A stretch of DNA of 64,000 bases, from NCBI GenBank assembly GCA_000320605.2, contig KB445810.1, positions 541,611-605,610 of the forward strand, written 5' to 3'. This DNA is from Gelatoporia subvermispora B (taxonomy: Eukaryota; Basidiomycota; Agaricomycetes; Polyporales; Gelatoporiaceae). Both the position numbers and the translations under genes were made by a program. This document shows, one piece after another, positions 35,641 to 47,300 of the stretch (position 1 is the first letter of the stretch; each line of letters begins with the position of its first letter). The notes below the pieces were generated by a model, which searched no databases, was not told the DNA's origin, and was given only the letters and a program-made list of their open reading frames with translations.

Positions 35641-36096
35641 TTTTTAGGGCTGCAGTCGATCTGGCCTCGTTCTGCGTTATTTTGAGATTTAACTGTGTAC
35701 AAAAGTAATCTCCATGGTATCTACGCGCTTGGTTGTCTTCACTATAAGAAGCACATATGGTTTTCCCTAGAGCATCTGTACCCAGACCAACCTGAGAGCA
35801 ATGACGAGGATTATTGTCGCGTTCAGGTAGGTTGTCGGCCTCAGCCGCTACCGCGTACGCATCATCACGGACATAATCTACGAACTCCCAGTCCGATGCT
35901 ACGTAAGCAGTTATCCTAAAGTTTCTTCAGTGTGTAATCTGAGAAATATACAGGGAACGATAGAGGATGATCGTGGTATACATTCGGTCTATTGCATGGG
36001 CCGTCTTATGAATGTGGCCGCCGGCGTTGTGTACAGCATGGTGTTTGATCCATGAGATCTAAGGGCAAAATATGAAGCGTGACATATGCACTGCAA
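35641..36096. other. Convergent 3' spacer
   Basis: This lies between the stops of the sterol transporter and the CRAL-TRIO gene. No gene or notable repeat seen; likely both 3' untranslated regions. Confidence 0.6.
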
Positions 36097-37551
36097 CTAT
36101 GCGGTGATAGATACTGCCTCCGTCGACCCAGCCTGAATTCCCATATCCTCGCTGGCGCTGCATAGCGTTAGCATCAAATTGAGCGATGTCTCAGAACCAG
36201 CCACGTACGGTGTACTGTCTACGTTTACAGATGCAATTGGCTCTTCTATGATTACTTGCTGCTCTGTTGAGGAGTCGGTGGCAGCTTGCTTCTCAGAGGA
36301 TACTTTCTCTAAAGACGTCTTGGTTGCAGATCTCTCGATCCGTGTACCATCGGGTGCGATTCCGCAAAATCTAGAAGCAGTGGTACAAGGTCCGGACTCC
36401 GGTGAGAAACGGGTGACGTACGAGACAACTTGTTCCCAGTACTTTTCGAAGTCATATTCGAACTCGTATTCGCCGCCAAAATCGGCGTCAAGCTGCTCCT
36501 TCGGGATTAGCTCCAGTAAATCAGGGTTGAATCGCATCTAGCGAGTACTCAATTTGAATGCGACATTAGCGGAAGACCTTGCGGTGCTCACCTTGTCTCG
36601 TGTGACCGGATCCAAGAAGGGGGAAATACCCTTGTAGAAGAAATTCAGGATGAATGGTAGGTTAACGACAAGGGCTCGTCCGAGAGTCTCAACATAATGT
36701 TGCTGCAGAATCGTCAAGACCTAGAGCATGCCGAGAGCCAGGTCACGAAAGAACTGCGTGAGGTCATGGCCCGGGACACACCTTGCTTGCGACAGAAATA
36801 GATGGGTTTGTGCGTAGAGTGCAGCTCTTGTAGTCAACGATGATTACGAGAGATTCCTGCCCGGGGGGCATGAAATCCTTTGCGCGCTCCCTATCGCCAG
36901 CTACTCAGCTCTAAGTATCCAGACGCAGCATCAAAGCGTACAGCCACCAGACAAGGTGCCTTAATTGACGGGGGCTTGTCTCTGTATTTTCGCGCCCTGG
37001 GCGCATATAAAGGATCGGTCGACCATCCAGGTCGAAGCCAGTCAAGATGCTGGGAGTAACTGAGTGGCTGTGGGTAGAAAAACACGTGGACAGGCTCACA
37101 TCTTCCCAGTCTCTGCCTCGATCTTGACCTACGCGAGCGTGAGTGCATCTACGCCACAGACGCATCAGACGAGCGCACCTCGTCTGGCGGGATGAGGTCT
37201 GGCTTGAACTCTCGCCGCCATGATATGGTATTTCGGAGCCGCTTCTTCGCTTCTTCCAAGTTCCACTTCGCGGCACGCATGTACCGCGGCATAGTATCCG
37301 GCCGGTCTAGCCATCGTAGCTCCCACTTGTAGTACGGATCTATTTGTGGGAGGGTCTGCGTGTCTGCATACTACACAAGCAGTACGCCGCGAGAACGATA
37401 TTCCTGAGCACGCGCAAGCGGCGGCAAGGGGTGAAGAGCGCACCACGCGAAGTGCAGCAACTTTCTCTTTCTGTTCATCGGTGTATTCACGAACAGGACG
37501 TACTTGAGTGCCAGGGGCAGGGTGGGTGAGGACAGTACTCGTCTTCGGCAT
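36097..37551 (-). CDS. CRAL-TRIO (Sec14/Pdr16-like) lipid transfer protein
   Basis: Likely a cytosolic phosphatidylinositol/sterol transfer protein. It starts MPKTSTVLTHPAPGTQVRPV; the next in-frame codon upstream that could be taken as a start is a GTG, so 37551 is used. The CRAL-TRIO N-terminal helices contain YYKWELRWLDRPDTMPRYM and KRLRNTISWRREF. The lipid-binding lobe has GFDLDGRPILYMRPGRENTE, RQLRHLVWWLERAKDFMPPG, VIIVDYKSCTLRTNPSISVA, LGRALVVNLPFILNFFYKGI, and SPFLDPVTRDKMRFN. The segment IPKEQLDADFGGEYEFEYDF matches the end of the fold. A low-complexity C-terminal tail follows with no domain. About five to six short introns. It is closest by eye to the Pdr16/Pdr17 group, but that subgroup is an inference. 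Confidence 0.9.
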
Positions 37552-37759
37552 TGTTCCCACTTCTTGTTCGGCGTGGTCGCGGCGGCAGTACTCTTACTTT
37601 CAGTAGGCGCCTACATACTTGATGTGCAAAATCCACGTGGCTGGTCTACCCGTAGATGCTGCTGAGACGGTGTGGCCACAGTCTCCCGAAAAATCTGCAA
37701 TCATGTCATGGCACCCAGCACGTACGAAGCATCGAGAACATATGTACACCACTACGACG

Positions 37760-40700
37760 TTACACAGTGATGCTAAATCCAGACATATCTAAGATAGTGA
37801 ATCGGCCAGAACCTGCACCGAGACAAACCAGCCCATCTACCGTTGCAAACGCATGGCCCTTCCCCGCCCTAATGCTTTCTGGGATCCAGCACAGGCGTTT
37901 TGACGAATCAGTTGATTGGATCCAGCCCGCTTCACATTCGTAGTTGTGATGATCGATTTCGGATTTGAATTGTTCCTCGGTCGTGTTCTGGAGCACTTCG
38001 GTTGATACATCCCAGACATAGAAGAACCGTTCGAAGCCAGTCTTGATCGATAAGAAGCGGCCGTCGAGCGAGAATTGCATTTCTTCACAGATATCAATCA
38101 TGGCGTCTTTGAAGTCGATGCGGATCTGTTTCTCGAGGGTCCACTCGGAATTGGAAGCGTCCCAGAACCTTACAAACGGGTCGAGTATACCGGATGCCGC
38201 CGCTAGCCATTTTCCGTCGGGTGAAAATGCGAGAACGAAGTAGCACTCCATCTCTTCGGTCGTAGCTCGCAAATTCTTCACGACATCACCACTTTCGACT
38301 TCCCATATGATGAGACCGTCAGTTTCCCCGCCTGACGCCAAGTATCGACCGTCAGAAGAGAACGATACCCCTTGAACACCGTCCTTGTGGCCCTTCAGGG
38401 TACGTATAATCCTGCCGTTTGCAGTGTTCCACAGATTGATCAGCCCGTCTTTGGAAGAAGTCGCGACAGTCTTCATATTTGGCGAGAATCGCACACATGC
38501 AATCCACTGGCTATGCCCAATATGCACCTCATCTGTGGTTCGGACGGCCAGGTCCCACACACGGACGGTGTTGTCCGACGACCCAGAGACTAGGCGGTCC
38601 GCCTTCGCTGAGAAGCGAACGCAGTGGACCCAGGAGTTATGGCGATAGACGGCTAGGTTCTGCCCCGATTCGACATCCCACAAACGGATGGTAGAATCGT
38701 CACTGCCGGATACGACCAATTTGGCATCGTATGACACATCAACGGAGAAGACGCGCCCTATGTGGCCATTCAGAACGCGACATTCTACGGGGTTGCAGTC
38801 AATCTTCCAGACGCGGACAGTTTTATCATCCGAGGAGGAGACGATGCGAGATTCATCGGGGAAGAACTTTGCGGAACGGACGTGTTCTGTATGGCCCTCC
38901 AGTTTCATCAACTCTGCGCCGGTTTCTGCATCCCAGATGAATATGTTCCGAGTTGCACCCAGTACGCGGGTCCCATCCAGTGAGAAGGCGACAGTCTCTG
39001 TGAAGACATTTGCGATAGGGTGAGATCGAACTTCTGCGTCTTCTGTGTTCCATATGTGTACAGCCCTGCGGTATGACCCGGCGACAAGTTTGCTCCCGTC
39101 GTGTGTGATAGCCAGTGAGAAGACGTGGCCCGAACCGGGTGACACGTCTCGCATGAGGGGGCTGGCCGATAGCGGGTCCCACAACTTCACCGTCTCGTCA
39201 TGGGCGCAAGAGAACACATGTAGTCCGTCCGGGTGGAAGAACACTTCGTGTATCTCGTCGATGTGCCCTTCCAGTGTCTTCACGGGAAGTCCTGTCACCG
39301 CATCCCAAATCCGCACGGTGTTGTCCCCGGCACCAGATACAATCCAGCGCTCATCGGGGGAGAATGCGACTGAGTTCACGCGCCCTGTGTGGCCCTCCAT
39401 CACGCGTAAACATGGGGCCCACTGGTCTTCACGAGGAGAGACCAGTTTGACCGATCGATGGTTTGAGGCTGACGCTGCGTACTGTTCGAAGAGTCGGCTC
39501 GATGGCATGAGGTGCAACGCAGAGATGTAGATCTGTTCGGGGGAGGTGTTGATTGGAACGAAGTACTCAAGGACAAGGCGGTAGCCGTCGTAAAGCAAGG
39601 CGAGTATATCAGCATCGTGATTCGCCTGCGTCTGGTGGAATATGCCAAGTGAGTGAAAGGGTAGAGGAGCGGGGAAGGACGGCTTACCTGATACCAAGTG
39701 TGCATGGCAGACAAGGCGTGAATGGCCAGGTCGAGTCTGTTCATCATGCTCAACGCTTCAAGCCAAAACAATAGCTTCTCTGTGCAAAATTTCTGGAGAA
39801 GCTGAGACAGCTCCTCGGAGAACTCCGCGCCCGTCAAGTGAGTAGCCCAGTACTTGCAGGCATACTGCACATGCAGCGGAATGTGTTGCCTAACGTGAGA
39901 GGCAAGGTCTTTCACGCCCTCTTTGTGCACAGTGGGGTCGGGTAAGTGACAGATGTTCCGCGTCAGGACGTCATTGAGGAAGTTAAGACATGATACTGCA
40001 AGCCGGCCATGGTATAACCGAGTGTCAATCCAGAAGTTTGCGTTCTTGCAACGCTCCTTGTCAACGATGAACTCGCGGAACGTCGAATGCAAAGGGTGGA
40101 TCTTTCCCGTCTGCACATTCTGCTCGTCATAGACAATCACTGAGTGGAGGTCCTTTAGCGTGAGAATTGCGCTATCGGCTGTCAAGCCGAATAAGGGCGT
40201 CAAGACATCGAGGGTAACTTGGTCCTGCAGTACCACGATACTAGCGATGACGGACAAGACACGGGCGCGAACGTCGGGGTCGCTCATATCCTCCTCGGTA
40301 TACGCATTGTCCAGGACTGTGAGATAAAGAGTGTCGAGTGCCGAAAGACCGTGGGCGGCCTTTCCTCCAAGGAAGGAATCCAGGTGCTTGAGTGCGACCT
40401 CGACTCGCCTCTGGCCCGTAAGCGCCTCCACGACAACCTGGGCATACACGAAGAGTTGCTCTGCCTGCTGCGTCAGGGCATCAATAGCGTTTGGGCGCAT
40501 TTCAAGGAGCTCTGGGCCACAGTAGAGCTTCTCCTGGAAACGATCCGTCAAGAAGAGCTTGATATCGGCGTCAACAACCTCAGGTGGGATGTGTTCCATT
40601 TCGAAGTGTTTCATTAGGTTGGTGTAACCAGCCCTCTTAACAGCGTGTTCGACCTGGAATTCTGGACGACCTGTGATGAGAGTGCGCAGAGGGAAGTGGA

Positions 40701-42107
40701 GGTCGTTCAAGCGCTTGATAAGCTTGAAAAGCTGTACAAGGTCGTCCGAACATTCATCGACAGCGTCTAGGATAATAATGACAGGACCGTGACCGGGAGT
40801 GGTATCCTTGAGTGGCTCGAGAATGAGTCTTTCCAATTGGACGCCAAGTTGAGCAGAGGGGAGTTTACGGTACTCCTTGACCGCTTTGAGGATTGCAGGT
40901 CGGAAGTCCGGGCATAATGCAGCCAGTTGGTATGCGATGGTAGGAAATACAAGTCTCGTGGATCCAAGGTCTCCGGCTGTACTCCGGATGAAGAAGAACG
41001 ATGCACCCAAGTGCTTCGCGTGCTCCAAACGTCTGGCAACTTCACGCGCAAGCGTGGATTTGCCCATACCCGCAGCTCCGCTGAGCAGGAATATACGACT
41101 TTCCGGTCTCGAGTCTGGACTTGTCGCCCATGCTTCCAGTTCTTCGAGCAATTGAACGCGAGTCCCTTTGAGGAAGTCGCCATGATCAGCAGCTTGGTAA
41201 CCTGCGTCCGCATGTGGCAACTGCAGAAGGACTAGGCAAACACATGAGATATTGGTTAATGTCTCATAGGACAGGACTCACTATCGTCATCGTGATCCTC
41301 CTTGCTTTCCTGTGGGATACGTTGAGTACCGTGGCGAAGTAGCAATCCCCAAACTCTTCCTCACCTGCTGCATCTTGTACATCTCCGCTATCATGGAGTC
41401 CATGTGCTCAACCAGAGACGCGGTGATATTGTCACGTTTGAGCTGAGTTTCGTATAAGAGCCATGAATGGGTGTGTATCGATACAACACCTAGATACGGA
41501 CCTTGAACTTGTCGAGCGCCTCGGTAATTTGTCCGTTGATGCCCTCTAGTTTCGACGCAATCTTGTTGCTCTGCAAACACTTCAAGATGAAAGTTTCTCT
41601 TGGGATCCTGTCTGCCTTGTCGCGGACACCATCCAAATCTCTGATCCTTGGTCTGAGTGTATGTGACTGTTGTCGTATCGTCGAGACTTACTTGTAGAGG
41701 TCATCCATCGTTGCGCTGATCTGCGACCTGTCGAGATCTGATTTTCTGCCGACGAGCCTGTCGACTTCCTTGATCTTCGCCTCGACTTCTTCCCGTGTCT
41801 TCTGGAGTAGGTCAACGAGTTGCGCAATCGACTTGACGAGGTTTCTTGCTGTTTCGTCATTCGCTCTCGTTTGCTGGTGTCGTAAAGGCGATGTCAGAGG
41901 TCGTTCAGGTTAGTGTCAAAGGACAGCTACCTTGATCATCTGGACGACCGACTGGATGACTGGCACAACTTTGTTCGCGCCAGGAAGGGGGACGTAGTCC
42001 GAGGCCTCCATCAAGAGGTCTAAGGCTTTGTCGATGCCCTCTAGTGCGATGTCAATGTCATGATCGATCTGCTCCTTCGTCAGGATGAACGAAGAGAAAC
42101 AGGACAT
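37760..42107 (-). CDS. NOD-like receptor: MLKL/HeLo-like helical N-terminus, NACHT, WD40 repeats
   Basis: Probable self/non-self or stress receptor controlling regulated cell death. The first exons (from ATG 42107) encode a helical domain: MSCFSSFILTKEQIDHDIDI, ALEGIDKALDLLMEASDYVP, NKVVPVIQSVVQMIK, then NDETARNLVKSIAQLVDLLQ with heptad-rich helices, as in MLKL-type N-terminal bundles of fungal NLRs. NACHT follows with Walker A GAAGMGKST, Walker B VIIILDAVDEC, and TLITGRPEF (sensor-1-like). A helical stretch and about eleven to twelve WD40 units complete the protein, starting at LRVMEGHTGRVNSVAFSPDE. WD units differ from one another, unlike the near-identical repeats of fast-evolving NLRs. 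About five introns. No stop or frameshift was found, so the gene looks intact. The ligand is unknown. The N-terminal assignment rests on helix pattern and architecture, not on a profile match. Confidence 0.85.
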
Positions 42108-43077
42108 GATACTGAAGTTGTTACTTAGGCCAAGCCAGCTGCGTACAAGACTATCATGACCACTCACCTTGTGCAAGTCAGGGAGAGGGAGTTAAAGGCT
42201 GCAGCAGAGGTAGCAACGGTGGAGTAGAGGGATGGCGGAGTTCATCGTGAGACTGACCGTGAACTCAGGTACCATTAGTTACACCTTGCCGCGACAAGCC
42301 ACACTCAGCCGAACCACGGCATTCATACCAGTTGCATGATGCATGAAAGAGAGCGATTTCGGACATCTTGTCAACCGCTTTGAGCACAGGCCGGGTGCGT
42401 TTGAGACTATCTGACCATCTAATCCGCTACGTTTTGCCCAGACTGGCCTTTCTTGTCGAGCTCCATGGGGGAGAATTTCGACCCAGTCATTCAACTACAC
42501 AAAGACCATATATGGGCTCGTGCATTCATCGGTGAGAGGGTGGGTACGTGAACTGATGGGCAGACGGTCATCCATCAAAGCCCCTCACGAAAGCGCCGCC
42601 TCAACATGCCGTGAATGGCTGCGGAATGTAAAATTGGTAGCTGATTGTCCACTACATACCAGTCAGATATGACCGATGACTGCAGAACTAGGTGAAGTCG
42701 AGACAAGGCAGATTTTGCGATGAGCCTCTTGGTCCCGAATTGAGCCTAGATTTGCTGAGGTGCATGAGTTTTCGCGAGGGAGATGGAACAAACAGCGAGT
42801 GAGTCTGGGACCCCTAAAAAGTGCGGAGTACTCTGTTCTGTTTTGCTGGGTGTAAACATGCTGAAATCCATGCATAGGCTACGATCCATCCGGCGATGTG
42901 ATTGTCCCGAGTGGACTTTCCTGTAAACGATTGCCGCACCACGCACTCGGGTCGAGCGAAGGATGGTGCACGTGGCTGAACGGCCCGCTTTGCCGCTCAG
43001 CTGAGCGGCTCAAATTGCATGGACCTCGCAGGTCATCAAACCACAACCTCTCACAACGTTCTCAGCTACTGCCCGTC
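42108..43077. promoter_or_regulatory. Divergent intergenic region between the NLR and NOP10
   Basis: It must hold both promoters. Open frames of 60-126 codons lack domains. No clear TATA box was seen near either start. Confidence 0.45.
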
Positions 43078-43382
43078 ATGCATCTTATGTACACTCTCGA
43101 TGACAACGGCAACAGGGTTTACACCCTCAAGGTGTGTTTACTGCTCGGCTTTTCTACATCATTTTGGTTAAGACTTGTTTCCAGAAACTCACAGACGACG
43201 GTAAAATTACCAAGTCTGCTCACCCAGGTTCGCCTGAGCCGTGATTTTTACGCCGCTGCAATTAGCTCACCCTTATGACCCCAGCACGGTTCTCGCCGGA
43301 CGACAAGTTCTCGCGTCACAGGGTGACCATCAAAAAGCGCTATGGCATTCTCTTGACTCAGCTGCCCATGAAGCCGCTGTAA
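43078..43382 (+). CDS. NOP10: H/ACA ribonucleoprotein subunit Nop10
   Basis: Core subunit of H/ACA snoRNPs, which guide pseudouridylation and rRNA processing in the nucleolus. Three small exons join to a 64-residue protein: [18 protein letters not shown], then [15 protein letters not shown], then [18 protein letters not shown] and [13 protein letters not shown]. These match the invariant [21 protein letters not shown] and TIKKR parts of Nop10. Introns begin GTGTGT and GTTCGC and end TTCCAG and CCCCAG. Stop at 43380-43382. The size (64) is right for the family. It is easily missed because no exon gives a long open frame. Confidence 0.96.
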
Positions 43383-44343
43383 AGGCTTGACAACAGTCAG
43401 ACTACTTACGACGCTCTACACGGTTCTGGCGATCCTCATGGACACACGTAGGGCTTGGGTCTATCTTATACCCATAGATTATGGCCGGCCATGCATTTCC
43501 GATGGTGGGCATACGGAGATGCTTGTACAGGCGCACAAGGAGGCTCGCAGGCCGGTGTTCTTTGGGAATTCATCAGTCATGTATAGGAGACCTTTGTGGT
43601 TTCGGGCATGCAGTGCAATGTATGACGTGGCATTGTTCGTCGCAGTCAACCTCGGCGTCCAAGACCGTTCGTCAATTACGACCGCGTTCACACCGACGCT
43701 CTCCGCAGTAAATTTTAGCTCTGGACGGCCAGAAGATATACATCCCAGACCTACATGGTGCATAGTGCGTTATCGGTGTCCACTATGCATGCGATGCGGG
43801 AGCCATGCATAGATGATACGTCTGCCATGAGTCTAACAGGAGGCCACCACGTCCAGAATGGACGGACGGGCTGTTGTGCCAAGCGCATCCCGCGGTGACA
43901 AAAATAGAGCGCCATTCATTTGCTTCGGTTTGCGTCGGCTGAGACGTGAATTCCACAAAATTCCATACAATATCGTTGAAAATTGCGATTTTGAGAAGAT
44001 TGCGACTCTCGCAAAGAAAGATCGTAAATTATCGTTTGAATGAGAGAGCCTGACATGACGTCGCTGCAAGAGCCGTTGCGGAGCAGGCACGAGCCGCGTG
44101 AAGCGAGAGGGTAACCGAAGCTAAAAGCGCCACTACAGTGGGGGTAAGGAAAATTTGTAAGAGAATTGAAGTCGCTTGAAAACCGGATTAGTAGATTGTA
44201 GGCGGCGTGCAGCAGCCACTCGTCTCCCACGCCCTCCTACCTCACCTCCACCTTCATCGTGCTGCCTGGCAACCTTCCCCGACGTCTAGCGTGTATGTTC
44301 TGACTGCCACTCTCCTCCGCCCTCCTTTGTGCTGCCACTCGCT
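43383..44343. other. Spacer upstream of chitin synthase
   Basis: A 141-codon plus-strand frame at 43387-43812 and its antisense have no domain. The right part, with T/C-rich sequence close to 44344, is probably the chitin synthase promoter and leader. No further structure recognised. Confidence 0.45.
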
Positions 44344-47300
44344 ATGGACCACCGCAGCCAGCGACCTCCACGCTCAGCACGTCCCCCACAGGCATCCTCG
44401 CCCCCATCGTACCCTGCCGACAATCCTAATGTCCCACACCGCCCTCCGTTCGCGCCATCAGAGCCTCTGCGAGGCATATCTTTTCAGGACAACGAGCGTG
44501 GCGACCGTCAAGACTACATTGACCAGAATCGTCAACACGCATACTCGGCATACCGGACCCAGTCGCCTACTTCTCCCGAGCCTGGCTACCTAGAAGCTGG
44601 AGGCCTCGACAGCAGAGTTGGCAGGAAGAAGAGCCTTGTCAGGCCTGACAGAGAGAAAGTAGAGCCTGGACACCGATTATGGCACTACCAGCAGCATGCT
44701 GCTCAGATGCAGGATGAGGGCGGTGGAAATGCTCTTCCTTCGAGTACGTCCACTAGATAACCCCGGTGTGGCTAAGTCTCACTCGGTGACGACGTATTCT
44801 TCCTCCTCTCTTAGCAACTGGCAATGCCCCTCAGAGAGCAGAACTACGCAGGGGCAAGTCACTCCTTGGGCGAGAGGAAGATGTACATGAGTCTGGGCTT
44901 GCTCTATTCAAGCGTGGCACGCTGCGCCGAAGAAGGCCCTCTCAAACGTCTGTTCCTACTGCAACCGAGGACAAGAGTAAAGCCAAGCGGTGCTGCGACA
45001 ACATCGGCCCAGGACCTAAGGATGCATGGTTCATCTACTGCTACGTCCTCACATGCTGGGTACCGCCGTTCTTGCTAAGGGTTTGCGGTGGGTTGTCAGC
45101 CGATGACCATTGAAACTTCTCCTGATTACTGCTTCACAGGAATACGCACTCCCGAACAACAGCGTGCATGGCGAGAAAAGATTGGTCTGATCGGTATCAT
45201 CCTCTGCGAGATGGCCGCTGTTGGCTTCATCACGTTTGGCTTCACGGAGACCGTCTGTGGCACCCCTCCAAACCGGTTCCATGCGGGTTCAATCGAGAAT
45301 GCGTCCGTCATTATACACGGATTCGATTACGACTTTTCCCACTTCGACCATCCTGCAGTTGGACCATTCGACGGCAAAACCAATCCCCTGTTTGTGGGCG
45401 GCTGGAACGCTGCGGGCGCGGATATCTCTTTCCTCTTCCAGAATGTCGGCGGGAATTGCGCGTCGTTCATCACGAAGGCGGCAAACTCTACAATCGCTAG
45501 CAATGGACAGATGCCCGAGTGGTACTTCCCTTGCAACATTTTCAATCAGTTTGGCACGTCCGGAGTGAACCAGTCTGACTATGGCGACTCTACCAACTGT
45601 CACGTCAATTCACAAGCTAGGCAGCAGCTGGCCTCACTGACTCCCCAAGGTCAAGTATACTATACTTGGGATGACGTCCGCAACACCGACCGCAATCTGG
45701 TTGTGTTCGAGTCGTGAGTGCTCCGCCTCTCGTTTTGTAGCCCGCGGCTAACCTGTTTAATCAGGTCCGTCCTTGATTTAAACCTCTTACAGTGGCTTAG
45801 CAGCGCATACGTCAGCTATCCCTCCATCTTCAACGATTTCATGCACGGCAACGGCACCTTCAATGGCAAAGACCTGAGCATGTGGTTCTTGCGCACCAAC
45901 CAACGCGACCTCGGCCGTTGTCTCCAAGATATAGTGACTGTCGGTTTCATCGACACGAACAGTATTGGATGCGTTGCGTCTCAAGTAGTGCTCTACGTTT
46001 CGCTCGTTTTCATCGTCGGCGTTGTCGGTATCCGTTTCTTCATGGCCGTGCTGTTCGCCTGGTTCTTCTCCTGGAAGATAGGCAACTTCGGCAAGGAGAC
46101 GTACCAGCAGCGGATGCAACGTGCAGCCGAGATCGAGAACTGGGCGGACGACATTTACCGACCAGCACCCAGCTATTTGCGTCCCAATGTCCAGAAGAAT
46201 GGCTTGTATAAGGGCAACAAGAAGCACAACTTCTTGCCCAGCACTTCGCGGTTCACTCCGGCCGAGAATATGCTCAAGGGCGTTGGCATTGGCAGTAGAA
46301 GCTCGACCGCGTACGGTATGCTCGAGCCTATGCCATACAAGAAGTCAACCGCCAGCGTGTACGGCTCTACGACAGCATACGCCCCCAGTGGTCGTAGTGT
46401 GTCGAAGCTTTCCCCTCCCGATACCCCAGCTTATCGCCAGTCGAGAAGCTCGACATCCTTAGACGGAAGTAGAGGAATGTTCGCCGACAGTCCGTGCCCC
46501 TTCCCGCTCCTCAACGTCGTCCCCCAGCCGCCCCCTGATTACGAGCCTTTCAACTTTCCCCTTGCGCACACCATTTGCCTCGTCACTGCTTACTCTGAAT
46601 CTGTGGAAGGTCTTCGTACCACGATCGACTCCCTGGCCACTACGGACTATCCGAACAGCCACAAGCTCATCCTCGTCATCGCTGATGGTATGGTGAAGGG
46701 CGCTGGCAACACCATGACCACGCCGGAGATTTGTCTGTCGATGATGAAGGAACTTATCATACCCCCGGAGGAAGTCGAGCCGCACTCTTACGTCGCTATC
46801 GCGGATGGTCACAAGCGACACAACATGGCCAAGGTGTATGCAGGCTTCTACGACTACGATGACGCGACGGTCGAGCGGTCAAAGCAGCAACGAGTACCAA
46901 TAGTGCTCGTGGCGAAGTGCGGCAACCCGCTCGAAGCAAATGACCCGAAGCCGGGCAACCGTGGCAAGCGCGACAGTCAGATTGTGCTCATGGCGTTCCT
47001 CCAGAAGGTCATGTTTGACGAGCGCATGACGACGTTTGAGTATGAGTTCTTCAACTCAATTTGGCGTGTCACAGGTGTCAGCCCAGATCGCTACGAGCTG
47101 GTGCTCTGTGTCGATGCGGATACGAAGGTCTTCCCGGACTCGCTGAGCAGGATGATAGCGTGTATGGTTCATGATCACGAAGTCATGGGTGTATGCGGTG
47201 AAACGAAGATTGCCAACAAGGCGGATTCTTGGGTCACTATGATGCAAGGTGAGCTATCCTCTGTAGTGCGCCCAGATATCTTGCTAAGCATCGTTGATAG

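Noticed and set aside
37760..39697. Hypervariable near-identical WD40 repeats in the NLR
   Set aside because: The repeat units differ at many positions when read side by side, so recent repeat shuffling is not supported.
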